A stretch of 64,000 nt of DNA from Nitrosomonas mobilis (lineage in GTDB: Bacteria > Pseudomonadota > Gammaproteobacteria > Burkholderiales > Nitrosomonadaceae): the NCBI RefSeq assembly GCF_900103035.1, contig NZ_FMWO01000020.1:1-64000 (forward strand), written 5' to 3'. Both the position numbers and the translations under genes were made by a program. Below are positions 35,771 through 45,581 of this stretch, one piece after another. The notes under the pieces are model-generated. The model was given only the letters and a program-made list of their open reading frames with translations, was not told the DNA's origin and searched no databases. Every line of letters starts with the position of its first letter. The stretch's first letter is position 1.

Positions 35771-37138
35771 TTATTTTGTGCGTGATTGATAGCTTGCGCT
35801 AACCAAACTGTCACCTCTGAAAGTACGTCTCTGGCTGTCGCGCTCCTGGGGTTGACCGCTGTTGTATCCCGCTGGCCTGTTTTTATTGTAACTGGTGGCG
35901 TTACGGGTATCACTGCTGTTTGACCAGACTCGCTTGCCTTTGTGATCGGTAGCAGGCGCCCTTCTGGAGTTTCCGTCAGCGCGACCAACTCTTGGCTTGA
36001 AGCGTGGCTCCATGCCAGGAATGACATGCGATTCGATGGCATTTCCAGTAAAGCGCTCAATTTTCTTCAGATTGACGGTGTCCTTATCAGAAGCGAAAGA
36101 AACCGCGATCCCTGATGCGCCCGCACGACCTGTGCGTCCGATACGGTGCACATAATCTTCAGCAAATTTAGGCAGGTCAAAATTGATTACATGTGTGATA
36201 TCGGTCACATTGATGCCACGTGCGGCGACATCGGTGGCAACCAGTATTTTGAGATGTCCCTGGCGCAAACCAGTCAAGGTGCGAGTACGCTCACGCTGAG
36301 TCATGTCGCCATGCATCGCAGCCGCTTTATGGCCCTGTGCAGCCAGATTATCCGCCAAGGAATCTGCATCTCTTTTGGTTGCGGTAAAAATAATCGCCTG
36401 CTTGATTGAAACATCCCGCAACAGATGATCCAGTAATTTGTTTTTATGGGAAATATTATCTACGTAATGGAGCCGCTGCTCAATGTTATCGAGCTTGGCG
36501 CGTTGCGAAGCAATCTGGATGCGTTTGGGTGTTTTCAGCAAACGTGCGGCAATCTTGTCGATGGCGCTGTCCAGTGTTGCCGAGAACAGCATGGTTTGGC
36601 GTTCAGCCGGTGTGGCGGAGGCAATCAGTTCGACATCCTGAATAAAGCCCATGTCCAGCATACGGTCTGCCTCATCCAGTACCAACATTTCCAAGCGCGA
36701 GAAATCGATCCGGCCGCGCTGGATATGGTCAATTAGGCGACCTGGTGTTGCAACCAGAATATCGACCGGCTGAGAAAGCAGTTTGTTTTGCAGCGGGTAC
36801 GGCATGCCGCCAAGAATGCTGACCACCTTGACACGTGGCAGAAACTTGCCGTATTTACTGGCGGCTTCCGAAACTTGTAAAGCCAGCTCTCGCGTTGGCG
36901 TCAAAACCAGTACGCGCGGGCCACGGCTACGTACTGTTGCAGGAGTAGCCAGACGATGCAATGCCGGCAGCATAAAGGCAGCAGTTTTACCCGTTCCCGT
37001 CTGCGCACTTGCCATCACATCGTGGCCTGCGATTAATTCCGGGATGGCTTGTTGTTGAATGGGGGTTGGCGTAGTGTAGCCAGCTTCTAGAACTGCTTTG
37101 AGTATATCGGAATGTAGATTTAAATTTTCAAAAGACAC
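35771..37138 (-). CDS. DEAD-box ATP-dependent RNA helicase (RhlE-like)
   Basis: The protein has 455 residues from the GTG at 37138, which has AGGA eight bases upstream and begins SFENLNLHSDILKAV, as RhlE proteins do; the frame to 37333 encodes an unrelated hydrophobic stretch. Motifs: Q motif TPTPIQQQAIP, Walker A SAQTGTGKTAAF, LVLDEADRMLDMGF, MLFSATLD, and HRIGRTGRAG. The tail (~385-455) is basic and Arg/Asn/Ser-rich, likely RNA-binding. It remodels RNA in ribosome assembly or decay, in the cytosol. Confidence 0.92.
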   Translation of the reverse strand: MSFENLNLHSDILKAVLEAGYTTPTPIQQQAIPELIAGHDVMASAQTGTGKTAAFMLPALHRLATPATVRSRGPRVLVLTPTRELALQVSEAASKYGKFLPRVKVVSILGGMPYPLQNKLLSQPVDILVATPGRLIDHIQRGRIDFSRLEMLVLDEADRMLDMGFIQDVELIASATPAERQTMLFSATLDSAIDKIAARLLKTPKRIQIASQRAKLDNIEQRLHYVDNISHKNKLLDHLLRDVSIKQAIIFTATKRDADSLADNLAAQGHKAAAMHGDMTQRERTRTLTGLRQGHLKILVATDVAARGINVTDITHVINFDLPKFAEDYVHRIGRTGRAGASGIAVSFASDKDTVNLKKIERFTGNAIESHVIPGMEPRFKPRVGRADGNSRRAPATDHKGKRVWSNSSDTRNATSYNKNRPAGYNSGQPQERDSQRRTFRGDSLVSASYQSRTK

Positions 37139-37446
37139 GTTACTTATCCTAATTAAGAAACGCGCGAGCAGGAACGAAAAAACACCTTGATAAAGGTGTC
37201 TGGCAAGTACCGCTGGCGCAGGTAAATAAACATCGCTGCTAACCGGGGTACTGCGAAATTTCCAGAAGAAAAAAGAAATCCAGGGAAGGTCAGGAACGAT
37301 GAAGCTAAAAAACATTGCCACGTGAAGTAGCAATCCAGCAAGTATACAGAAACCAGGCTCGTTGTCGAGCAGTTTATAAATGACCGACTAAGGATACGGG
37401 TTTAATCTGTTAGAATTGGCCGATTCCCGCCATCACCCTGGTCATC

Positions 37447-38508
37447 ATGATAAAGGTTCTCGTTCGGCTGCTGCTTTATGGTTGTTTTGTTATCGGATTT
37501 TCGGCCTGTTCGATTGATGAGAAAACGGATTCGGTCCAGACAGTGGTTCCTTGGGTAAAAACCGTTTTGGCCAGCGTTGATAATCAATCCACACTAGAGT
37601 TGTCCGGTGTAGTGCGCGCGCGCTATGAAACGCCGGTGGCATTTCAGCTGAGTGGACTCATTGCCGCGCGCCACGCCCATGCCGGACAATCGGTTAAGAA
37701 AGATCAGATTTTGTTTGATCTGGATACGCGTGACTTACTGCAGGCCGCCCAGGCTGCTGTAGCTGAACGGGCAGCCGCACAAGCCGCGCTTGCCACTGCA
37801 ACGGTAGATGTGGGCCGGGATCGGAAATTGCTGGCAAAGAATTTCGTGAGCAAGCAAGCGCTTGACCGGAGCAGACTGGTTGAACAAGAGGCTCGCGCCC
37901 GGCTGAATGCGGCATGGGCAAGAGAGAAACAGGCTCAACATGCTTTGGGGTATGCAAAGTTACGCGCAGAAGCATCCGGTGTACTGATTGAAGTGAGCGG
38001 AGAGCCTGGCCAGGTCATCTCGTTTGGACAGGCGATTGCGGTGTTGGCACAGGATGGCGAACGGGAAATAGAAGTATTTTTTCCCGAGAATACCCGGCCA
38101 CGCGAGTCAGGAACCGTCAATCTGCCCGATGGCAATGCGTTGCCAATATTGTTGCGCGAAGCGGCAGGCGCAGCCGATCCTGCCAGCCGTACCTGGCGTG
38201 CACGTTATCGCATCAAGCAGGATCATCAGGATTTGTCGCTTGGTCAGGTGGTAAAAACCCGTTTCATGAAAACTAACGGCGCAGGCAATACATTGAAAAT
38301 CCCGCTCGGTGCATTGGATGAACGCGGCGAAGGCGCGCGTATCTGGCAGTTGCGTGAGGGTAAGGCACAGCCGGTATCCGCCTGGATTGTTGCGCTGGAT
38401 AATGAGCATGCCTGGGTGCGTGCCGATCTGCCCGAGAATAGCCACATCATCGCACTAGGGGTCAATCTGCTCAAACCTGGCATGGCCGTCCAAGCATTGG
38501 CACAGTGA
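37447..38508 (+). CDS. RND efflux periplasmic adaptor (membrane fusion protein), lipoprotein
   Basis: The protein has 353 residues. Lipoprotein signal with FSA-C (Cys21). HlyD-type architecture: beta-barrel and lipoyl halves (VAFQLSGLIAARHAHAGQSVKKDQILFDLD), a helical hairpin (~100-165) of Ala/Arg/Gln-rich repeats, then the second lipoyl half (GVLIEVSGEPGQVISFGQAIAVLAQDG). It links the inner-membrane pump to an outer-membrane channel. The pump gene overlaps by 4 bases; no outer-membrane factor is encoded in the window. Confidence 0.92.
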   Translation: MIKVLVRLLLYGCFVIGFSACSIDEKTDSVQTVVPWVKTVLASVDNQSTLELSGVVRARYETPVAFQLSGLIAARHAHAGQSVKKDQILFDLDTRDLLQAAQAAVAERAAAQAALATATVDVGRDRKLLAKNFVSKQALDRSRLVEQEARARLNAAWAREKQAQHALGYAKLRAEASGVLIEVSGEPGQVISFGQAIAVLAQDGEREIEVFFPENTRPRESGTVNLPDGNALPILLREAAGAADPASRTWRARYRIKQDHQDLSLGQVVKTRFMKTNGAGNTLKIPLGALDERGEGARIWQLREGKAQPVSAWIVALDNEHAWVRADLPENSHIIALGVNLLKPGMAVQALAQ

Positions 38509-41500
38509 ATTTCCCCAATCTTTCTGCGCTTGCTGTCCGCGAGCGTTCGGTCACGTTGTTTTTCATTCTGTTCTCGGTTTTTGCCGGTATCTATGCGTTT
38601 CTTTCGCTGGGGCGTGCGGAAGACCCAGCGTTCACGGTGCGGGTGATGGTGATATCGGTACTTTGGCCAGGCGCTACCACAGTGGAAATACAAAATCAGG
38701 TAGTGGATCGTCTGGAAAAACGTGTTCAGGAAGTAGAACATCTGTACCGCATTGAAACCACGATTCGTCCAGGCCGGGCTGATTTGCAGGTGGAATTTCA
38801 TGATTACGTTACCAACGCTATGATTCCCGATCTTTTCTATCAGGTGCGTAAACGCATGGTTGATGAGGCCCCCCGTCTCCCGCGAGAAGTGATTGGACCT
38901 ATCATCGACGAGGATTTTTCTGACGTTTACTTCACTCTCATCGCGCTCACTGCTCCCGGCATGCCTATGTGGCAGCTGACTCGTGAAACGGAAGCGATAC
39001 GCGACCGCCTGCAACGGGTGGAAGGCGTGCATAAAGCTTTAATATTGGGGGAGCGTAGCGAACGTGTTTATGTTGAGTTCGATAACGCCCGGCTGATCAA
39101 CCTGGGAATTTCGCCACAGCAAATTTTTGATGCTATCGAAGCACATAATCGCATGGTGCCCGCCGGCCATCTGGAGACCAGCGGGCCCAGAATTTACCTG
39201 CGATTGGATACCGATCTCGCCGATCCCTCAGCACTTGCCGCCATCCCGATCCGTATCGGCGATAGCCTGCTGCGCCTCGATGATGTTGCGACCATCAGCC
39301 GCGGTTACGAGGACCCGCCGAGTTATCTGATCCGGGCGCAAAGTGAGGATGCGATTGTGCTGGGTGTCGTCATGCGCAAAGGTGAGAATGGCCTGGATCT
39401 GGGGAAACGCCTGGTCAATTTCCTGGATGTCGAGCGTGGTCGTCTGCCACTCGGCATGTCTATCACGCAGTTGACCAATCAGGCCGAGGTCATTTCGGCT
39501 GCCGTCGATCTTTTTCAGATCAAACTGCTGGTCGCCGTCATGGTTGTAATGGGCGTGACCTTGCTGGCAATAGGCTGGCATGCGGGACTGGTGGTCGGGA
39601 TTGCCATTCCGATCACGCTGGGTATTACCTTCCTCCTGATCAAGGTAGGTGGCATCAATCTTGATCGTATCTCGCTCGGCGCGTTGATTATTGCGCTCGG
39701 ATTGCTGGTGGATGATGCGATCATCTCGATCGAGATGATGGTGGTAAAGATGTCCGAAGGCTGGGACCGCACACGCGCTGCAACCCATGCCTGGACTGTC
39801 ACTGCCGCTCCGATGCTGTTCGGCACGCTGGTCACCATAGCGGGTTTTGTACCGATTGGTTTTGCAAAATCGGGCGTGGGCGAATATGCGGGCAATATTT
39901 TCTGGGTACTCGCCTATTCGTTGTTGGCGTCCTGGATCGTGGCGGTAACTTTTACACCCTATTTGGGTACTTTGCTGTTGCCTGACCAGCTGAAACATGA
40001 AGTCAATGAGGGTGATTTATACCAGACACCGCGTTATAACAGGATTCGCGCGCTGATCCACTGGTGTGTTCTGCATCGCAAAACCATTGTATTCGGTACT
40101 GTTGGCTTGTTGCTGTCAAGCATTGCCGGACTGGCTGGGCCAGTGCAGAAGCAGTTTTTTCCCAGCTCTGACCGACCGGAAATACTGGTCAGTATTTTCA
40201 TGCCGCAGGGTAGCGCCATTATCAATACTGATGCAACCGTACGAAAAATGGAGGCGATTCTTGCTGAAATGCCGGAAATCAAAACATATTCCGCCTACAT
40301 TGGTGCCGGTGTGCCGCGTTTTTTCTTTGCGGTCAATCCAGAGCAGCCCGACCCGGCTTTTGCCAAACTGATTGTCGTGGCGAAAGATACGGCCGCGCGC
40401 GATAAAATCATGGCGGCGCTTGATCACCATATCGTTAGTGGCGCATTCCCGGAAGCAAGGATCCGGGTAACAACGCTGTTATTTGGCCCACCTATTATTT
40501 GGCCGATCACATTTCGCGTGGTTGGTCCAGACCCGGTCAAGCTGCGGCACATTGCGCACCAGGTGCGGGATGTCATGAAAACTAACCCCTACGCGCATGA
40601 TCCTCATCTGGAATGGGATGAGCGGGTACCGATACTTCACCTGGCCATCGATCATAATCGGCTGAGCCTGACCGGGTTGACACCACAGGGTGTTGCGCAA
40701 CAGCTTCAGTTTCAGCTCGATGGTTTCTCCGTTACGGAAGTTCGACACGACATCCGTACGGTGGAAGTACGTGCGCGTGGCCTCAAGGAAAATAAGCCGG
40801 ATCTGCTGGCTTTGGAAATAAGAACCCAGAACGGACGTAAAGTGCCTCTGGCGCAAATTGGCGAGCAGCAGGTGCGCTATGAAGATCCGGCTATCCGACG
40901 CTATAATCGCGAGCTTTTCATCGCAGTGAATGCGGAAGTGCGTGGCGCGCAATCGAGTGATGTTACAGCGGCCATCTGGGAGAATCTCAAAGCCATCCGA
41001 CAGGCATTGCCCGAGGATTACCGCATCGATATTGGCGGAACCGTCGAAGATTCGATTCGCGCCGATTCCTCGATCGAGAAACTGCAGCCGCTCATGATTG
41101 GCCTGATGATGATCTTCATCATGTTGCAGATGCGTTCATTTTCCGGCACCTTTATCGTCGTGGCAACGGCTCCGCTGGGTTTGATAGGCGCAGTTATCAC
41201 GTTGCTGCTGTTCAACCAGCCTTTTGGCTTTGTTGCGCTCCTTGGGTTGACCGGCCTGGCGGGTATTCTGATGCGTAATACTTTGATTCTTACCCAGCAA
41301 GTGTCAGACAACATTGCGGCGGGGATGGAAATTCTGCCTGCCGTGGTGGAAGCCGCTGTGCACCGGGCCCGTCCGGTTGTCCTGACAGCGCTAGCCGCTG
41401 CACTGGCCTTCATTCCCCTGACATTCGACAGCTTCTGGGGACCACTCGCCTATGTATTAATCGGGGGCGTACTGGTCGGTACCGCAATCACTCTGCTTTT

Positions 41501-41540
41501 TGTCCCGGCGCTGTACGCGCTCTGGTTCAGGATACGTTGA
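38505..41540 (+). CDS. RND efflux transporter, AcrB-like
   Basis: The protein has 1011 residues, full length for the family. Twelve TM segments in the 1+5, 1+5 pattern; TM4 carries ALGLLVDDAIISIEMMVVKM with the proton-relay Asp pair, and the second half repeats the fold (LLGLTGLAGILMRNTLILTQQV). Large periplasmic porter loops lie at ~45-335 and ~555-855. The start is GTG at 38505 (gtga overlap with the adaptor stop), indicating translational coupling. It belongs with HAE-type pumps (drugs, organics) rather than CzcA metal pumps, but the substrate is not readable. Confidence 0.93.
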   Translation: MNFPNLSALAVRERSVTLFFILFSVFAGIYAFLSLGRAEDPAFTVRVMVISVLWPGATTVEIQNQVVDRLEKRVQEVEHLYRIETTIRPGRADLQVEFHDYVTNAMIPDLFYQVRKRMVDEAPRLPREVIGPIIDEDFSDVYFTLIALTAPGMPMWQLTRETEAIRDRLQRVEGVHKALILGERSERVYVEFDNARLINLGISPQQIFDAIEAHNRMVPAGHLETSGPRIYLRLDTDLADPSALAAIPIRIGDSLLRLDDVATISRGYEDPPSYLIRAQSEDAIVLGVVMRKGENGLDLGKRLVNFLDVERGRLPLGMSITQLTNQAEVISAAVDLFQIKLLVAVMVVMGVTLLAIGWHAGLVVGIAIPITLGITFLLIKVGGINLDRISLGALIIALGLLVDDAIISIEMMVVKMSEGWDRTRAATHAWTVTAAPMLFGTLVTIAGFVPIGFAKSGVGEYAGNIFWVLAYSLLASWIVAVTFTPYLGTLLLPDQLKHEVNEGDLYQTPRYNRIRALIHWCVLHRKTIVFGTVGLLLSSIAGLAGPVQKQFFPSSDRPEILVSIFMPQGSAIINTDATVRKMEAILAEMPEIKTYSAYIGAGVPRFFFAVNPEQPDPAFAKLIVVAKDTAARDKIMAALDHHIVSGAFPEARIRVTTLLFGPPIIWPITFRVVGPDPVKLRHIAHQVRDVMKTNPYAHDPHLEWDERVPILHLAIDHNRLSLTGLTPQGVAQQLQFQLDGFSVTEVRHDIRTVEVRARGLKENKPDLLALEIRTQNGRKVPLAQIGEQQVRYEDPAIRRYNRELFIAVNAEVRGAQSSDVTAAIWENLKAIRQALPEDYRIDIGGTVEDSIRADSSIEKLQPLMIGLMMIFIMLQMRSFSGTFIVVATAPLGLIGAVITLLLFNQPFGFVALLGLTGLAGILMRNTLILTQQVSDNIAAGMEILPAVVEAAVHRARPVVLTALAAALAFIPLTFDSFWGPLAYVLIGGVLVGTAITLLFVPALYALWFRIR

Positions 41541-41588
41541 TCGCAATCAGATACCGGTTGTTTACAAAGATAGTTTTTAAAGTCACCT

Positions 41589-42701
41589 TCAAGCAAATGT
41601 ATTAATGATGCCCATCTGGCTGATGGCCATTTTCCCGGAATCTTGCTGGATGTCGATACTGCCTGCATTTTTTCTGCCTGACGGATATGGATGGGCAGGT
41701 GTCTGCTGTGGGTTTCGTGCGTCCTGACGAGGGGTGTCCGCACCAACGGAAGTATCGGTTAAGGTGATGCCGCTTTCTGCCATGGCTTCGCGTAATCGCA
41801 ATAAATTTGCTTCAATGGTTTCGCGTACCAGCGGATTCTGCGACGTGAACTGGGCAGTTAATTGCTGTATTCCCTGTTCGTTGGAAATTTTCAACAGGAC
41901 TTCGATTGGTCCGAGATGTGCCGGATGCAATTTCAACTCGGCTGTTTGCAATCGTTCTGTAGCCAGCCAGGTAACTTTCTGACTAAATTCATCCGGCCAG
42001 ACTGGATCACTCAAGGCAGCAGACATGGGCACACTGGTCGTTGCTGCTGGAGAGGGATTTGCTGATGAAAGGGATAACGGCAAGGATTTGCCGCTATCAG
42101 TTGGAATTGCCGAATGATCCGCGATTATATTGATATCAGGCAGAGCTTCCGTTAGTTTTGATGCCAGGGTAGACATATCGGCGTCTGCATTCAACAAAGA
42201 GGTGCCAGCGAATACTGATTGACCAAGTTTTGATGAAATGGAATGAGCGGGACTGGTTAGCCATTTCGGTGGCAATGTATTTGCGTTGGATGGGTTGCTG
42301 GTAAAAAAGTCCGATTGACCTGTTATGGACGTCCTGGTTTGCAGTTGAGCGGTAAAGCTATCGGTAGCAGACTGGATGGTGGTTGATAACATTCCGGATG
42401 TCAGCGGTATGGCCGGATTGATAATCCCGCTCCCTGGCGGAATGGAGACGGTGCCGGTGCTCATGACTACAGGCAATTCAACTGGTGACTCAACTGACGA
42501 TTCGTCCGTGGTGATGGGTTCAATCGTGATATCGCTCTGCGCTTCCGCAACCGCCTCTTTCTCGGTATTTTTCAGCACCTCACTGAAAGCTTGATCGCGA
42601 GGTTGCTCAGAAACAGGCGTGACAGGCGCGGCCGAACTGATTGCGCTGCTGGCATTGCTGGAGGCAGGCTGGGAAATAGGTAGCAAGGGTAAATTCAGCA
42701 T
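41589..42701 (-). CDS. fliK: Flagellar hook-length control protein FliK
   Basis: The protein has 370 residues. The N-terminal two thirds are Ser/Thr/Pro-rich and low-complexity, as in FliK rulers. The conserved C-terminal domain (~225-325) reads WPDEFSQKVTWLATERLQTAELKLHPAHLGPIEVLLKI with LVRETIEANLLRLREAMAESGITL. It measures hook length and switches export specificity. It is the last gene of the leftward fliFGHIJK series. A second FliK-like gene lies at 53.3 kb. Confidence 0.9.
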   Translation of the reverse strand: MLNLPLLPISQPASSNASSAISSAAPVTPVSEQPRDQAFSEVLKNTEKEAVAEAQSDITIEPITTDESSVESPVELPVVMSTGTVSIPPGSGIINPAIPLTSGMLSTTIQSATDSFTAQLQTRTSITGQSDFFTSNPSNANTLPPKWLTSPAHSISSKLGQSVFAGTSLLNADADMSTLASKLTEALPDINIIADHSAIPTDSGKSLPLSLSSANPSPAATTSVPMSAALSDPVWPDEFSQKVTWLATERLQTAELKLHPAHLGPIEVLLKISNEQGIQQLTAQFTSQNPLVRETIEANLLRLREAMAESGITLTDTSVGADTPRQDARNPQQTPAHPYPSGRKNAGSIDIQQDSGKMAISQMGIINTFA

Positions 42702-42758
42702 GATGTTTACTTTATAAAATTAATGGATACAATTTATTAGCAATTTCCATACCATAAA

Positions 42759-43208
42759 TCATGAAGAAGATTTGCGGCGACTCACGCTGTTGGTCGCGTG
42801 TTCATCTTGCTGCTTCTGTTCGTGTTTCATCAAACAAACCGCCTGTTGATGCTGTTGTTTCTGCGTCAATGTATCGAAAGTTTTTAATTTTTGGCGATGC
42901 TGCTGAAATTCGCTGCTACCTGCCGCGGTATGTTTTTGGGTATGCAGGACCAGTTTTTGCTGTTCCGCAATTGCGGCATCCAGTTTGCTGATAAAAGCCA
43001 TGAAATTACGCAATTCGACCGGGTTGACAGCATTTGCGGAATACTCCGCAAGTTGTTGCTGATAGCTTTGCCGGTAATTCAGCAGCATCTTCAGTGTCTT
43101 TTCGGATTCCTGCTGTTTGCGGTTCAACTTGCCTAATTTGATGGCGCAATCATCCGCCTGCTTGCGAGCATGATCGGTCAACAGTTTCAGAGTGCGGGGA
43201 GTAGACAT
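42759..43208 (-). CDS. fliJ: Flagellar export chaperone FliJ
   Basis: The protein has 149 residues, almost entirely alpha-helical coiled coil, rich in Gln/Lys. It starts MSTPRTLKLLTDHARKQADDCAIKLG, the typical FliJ N-terminus. It works with the ATPase FliI in flagellar export. An AGAGG sits nine bases before the ATG and belongs to the terminal repeat of MITE copy E, so the element seems to supply the ribosome-binding site. Confidence 0.88.
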   Translation of the reverse strand: MSTPRTLKLLTDHARKQADDCAIKLGKLNRKQQESEKTLKMLLNYRQSYQQQLAEYSANAVNPVELRNFMAFISKLDAAIAEQQKLVLHTQKHTAAGSSEFQQHRQKLKTFDTLTQKQQHQQAVCLMKHEQKQQDEHATNSVSRRKSSS

Positions 43209-43212
43209 TTCA

Positions 43213-43354
43213 GGGCGCCTCTAAAAATTCAAAGTTTTCAACAAAACGCGACACGAGTAAAAAATGTCGACGTCGTATATTTTTGATATATAAGAAAACA
43301 TTTCTTGAAAGTAACAAAGTGTTGTGACGAAATCTGGTGTTGTTAAAAATGCCC
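43213..43354 (-). repeat. MITE-like element, copy E (inside the fli operon)
   Basis: 142 bp, ends GGGCGCCTCTAAAAATTC and a decayed GTTAAAAATGCCC. Its reverse complement matches the other copies. It is inserted between fliI and fliJ, four bases before the fliJ start codon. Flanks TTCA and TTTA, not a clean duplication. Confidence 0.87.
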
Positions 43355-43388
43355 TTTATTCTTCTGGTTGAATACATAACGAATGGGC

Positions 43389-44798
43389 TCATAACGCTAA
43401 TCGCATGAATTGACTGATGCTGTCGGTAGAATGCGCCGCCTCAAACATACCCTGTTGCAGAAAGGATTCCATATCCGGATAAAGTTTGATCGCCTTATCC
43501 AGTTGCAGGTCACTTCCCGGAATATAGGCACCAACATTAATCAAATCCCGGTTTTGTCGATAGCGTGCATACAGTCCTTTGAAACGCTGCGCGCGTTCAA
43601 GCTGCTGGGAGGTAACGATACTGGGCATCACACGGCTAATCGAGGCCTCAATGTCGATTGCCGGATAATGGCCGGACTCCGCCAGTTGACGCGACAGTAC
43701 GATATGACCATCGAGAATGGCGCGTGCATTATCGGCAATCGGATCATTAGGATCATCGTTTTCAGTCAGGATCGTGTAAAAAGCGGTAATTGAACCGCTG
43801 CCCAGACGACCGTTGCCTGCACGTTCCACCAGTTGTGGCAGGCGTGCGAAAACCGAGGGTGGATAGCCTTTGGTAGCGGGTGGTTCACCAATCGCCAAGG
43901 CAATTTCGCGTTGCGCCATGGCAAAACGGGTCAGTGAGTCCATGATCAATAGCACATGTTTGCCTTCATTGCGGAAATATTCTGCAACGGCAGTGGCATA
44001 AGCGGCGCCCTGCAGACGCATCAGCGGAGAAGTATCCGCAGGAGCGGCAATCACCACCGAACGCTGCAGACCTGCGCTGCCGAGGATATTCTCGATAAAT
44101 TCCTTGACTTCGCGACCACGTTCACCAATCAGCGCGACTACGATAACATCGGCGCTGGTGTAGCGTGCCATCATGCCAAGCAACACACTTTTGCCGACAC
44201 CGCTACCGGCAAACAATCCCATGCGTTGGCCACGACCCACACTTAACAGCGTATTGATTGCGCGTACTCCGACATCAAGTGTTTCCTCGATGGGTGCGCG
44301 TTCCAATGGATTGAAGGGGCGACTGTAGAGTGGCACGCTGTGATCACAATTGAGTATGCCGCCACGATCCAGCGGCTCACCGACTCCATTGAGCACGCGA
44401 CCAAGCAATGCCTGACCGACCTGGATGTGCTTGGTGCGATCTGCCGCACGCCGTCTCGGGTGTTGCGCGACACCGACATGTGGCATATTACCCAGATATT
44501 CCAATGGAATGACTTTGGCGCCGGGAGCGAGTCCGTAAACATCGCTGGAGGGCATCAGGAACAGTCTTTCCCCGGAGAAACCGACCACTTCGGCTGTGAC
44601 ATTGTTGCCGTTGGGCAGCAAGACCAGGCAACTGGTGCCGACTGCCAGTTTTAGCCCAACCGCTTCCATTACCAGACCAGCAACACGAGTCAAGGTACCG
44701 CTGATCAGATAGGGATCGACCGGCGTGACCAGTTGCTGACAATTCCGGATAAAATCCTGCCAGAGGGGGGTGTGTGCGCAAATGTCGGTATGGCTCAT
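43389..44798 (-). CDS. fliI: Flagellum-specific ATPase FliI
   Basis: The protein has 469 residues. F1-like ATPase: Walker [22 protein letters not shown] (~185), Walker [38 protein letters not shown], and the arginine-finger region [24 protein letters not shown]. It energises export of flagellar subunits at the cytoplasmic side. The start overlaps the end of fliH by 4 bases. Confidence 0.97.
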   Translation of the reverse strand: MSHTDICAHTPLWQDFIRNCQQLVTPVDPYLISGTLTRVAGLVMEAVGLKLAVGTSCLVLLPNGNNVTAEVVGFSGERLFLMPSSDVYGLAPGAKVIPLEYLGNMPHVGVAQHPRRRAADRTKHIQVGQALLGRVLNGVGEPLDRGGILNCDHSVPLYSRPFNPLERAPIEETLDVGVRAINTLLSVGRGQRMGLFAGSGVGKSVLLGMMARYTSADVIVVALIGERGREVKEFIENILGSAGLQRSVVIAAPADTSPLMRLQGAAYATAVAEYFRNEGKHVLLIMDSLTRFAMAQREIALAIGEPPATKGYPPSVFARLPQLVERAGNGRLGSGSITAFYTILTENDDPNDPIADNARAILDGHIVLSRQLAESGHYPAIDIEASISRVMPSIVTSQQLERAQRFKGLYARYRQNRDLINVGAYIPGSDLQLDKAIKLYPDMESFLQQGMFEAAHSTDSISQFMRLAL

Positions 44799-45496
44799 AT
44801 CAACCAGGGCTGTTCCTGCCCCAGGCTGGCCAACGTGCGTTGCCAGCGGGTAGGCAGGGTGGCATCCACTTCACAACCGCCACTTTCCACCAGACAGCCA
44901 CCGGGCTCGATTTGGCTGTCTTCAATGACTTCCCATTTTGATTGGGCTGACTGGCTGGCGAGGTGTTCCTGAACCAATGCTACATCCTGCGGATGAAGCT
45001 TCAGGTGCAAGGGCTGAGTGGTGACTGGCAACTGGCGAAGCGCCGCCTCAATGACGGGCAGCACCAGCTCGGGTCTGGCCTGGAGAGCCTGTCCCACCAT
45101 TTTTCTGGCAAGATCCATGGCAAGCGCCAGCACATCCTGTGCGATGGTTTGATCTATTTTAATCAATTCCTGCTCAAAGGAACCAATCAACAAATACAGG
45201 CGCTGTCGCTCTGCCGTACTCTCCTGGGCAGCCTGCTCCCTACCTGCCTGGTAGCCTGCCTGCGTGCCTTCATCCCGCGCTTGCTGGTAAATAGTCTCTA
45301 TTTGATCTGCCGTGGGTAGAATGTCAGCTTTCTGCCGGGATGGCGCATTGGCATCCCGGGTGGCTTTTGCAGGTTTGGGGATCGGCGGTTCTGCGGTCTC
45401 ATTTTTTTTCATAGACCTGAAAGCATCGAGTGCGCTAAATTCCCATTTTTTCCAGTCAGTCAGGTCTTTTTTTGCAATTACTTGAGCGGCATCCAT
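44795..45496 (-). CDS. fliH: Flagellar assembly protein FliH
   Basis: The protein has 233 residues. Begins with a Trp-containing N-terminus ([10 protein letters not shown]) that tethers the FliI complex to the export gate and C ring. A Gln/Glu-rich central helix ([21 protein letters not shown]) includes the GxxxG-like pattern typical of FliH, followed by the C-terminal domain ([34 protein letters not shown]). It regulates FliI. Confidence 0.92.
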   Translation of the reverse strand: MDAAQVIAKKDLTDWKKWEFSALDAFRSMKKNETAEPPIPKPAKATRDANAPSRQKADILPTADQIETIYQQARDEGTQAGYQAGREQAAQESTAERQRLYLLIGSFEQELIKIDQTIAQDVLALAMDLARKMVGQALQARPELVLPVIEAALRQLPVTTQPLHLKLHPQDVALVQEHLASQSAQSKWEVIEDSQIEPGGCLVESGGCEVDATLPTRWQRTLASLGQEQPWLI

Positions 45497-45581
45497 CGCG
45501 GTGTCCTTGGTTAAATTGTTTCAATGTCAGCAAGAAAAAAATTGAAAAAATTGAAGAAACATTAGACTGACTTAAGGGCGA

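Noticed and set aside
38244-39032. 262-codon minus-strand frame within the RND genes
   Set aside because: Antisense shadow of the adaptor/pump genes; His/Gln/Arg-rich, no domain, no start signal.
39228-39998. 256-codon minus-strand frame inside the RND pump gene
   Set aside because: Antisense shadow of a conserved, full-length transporter; composition not protein-like.
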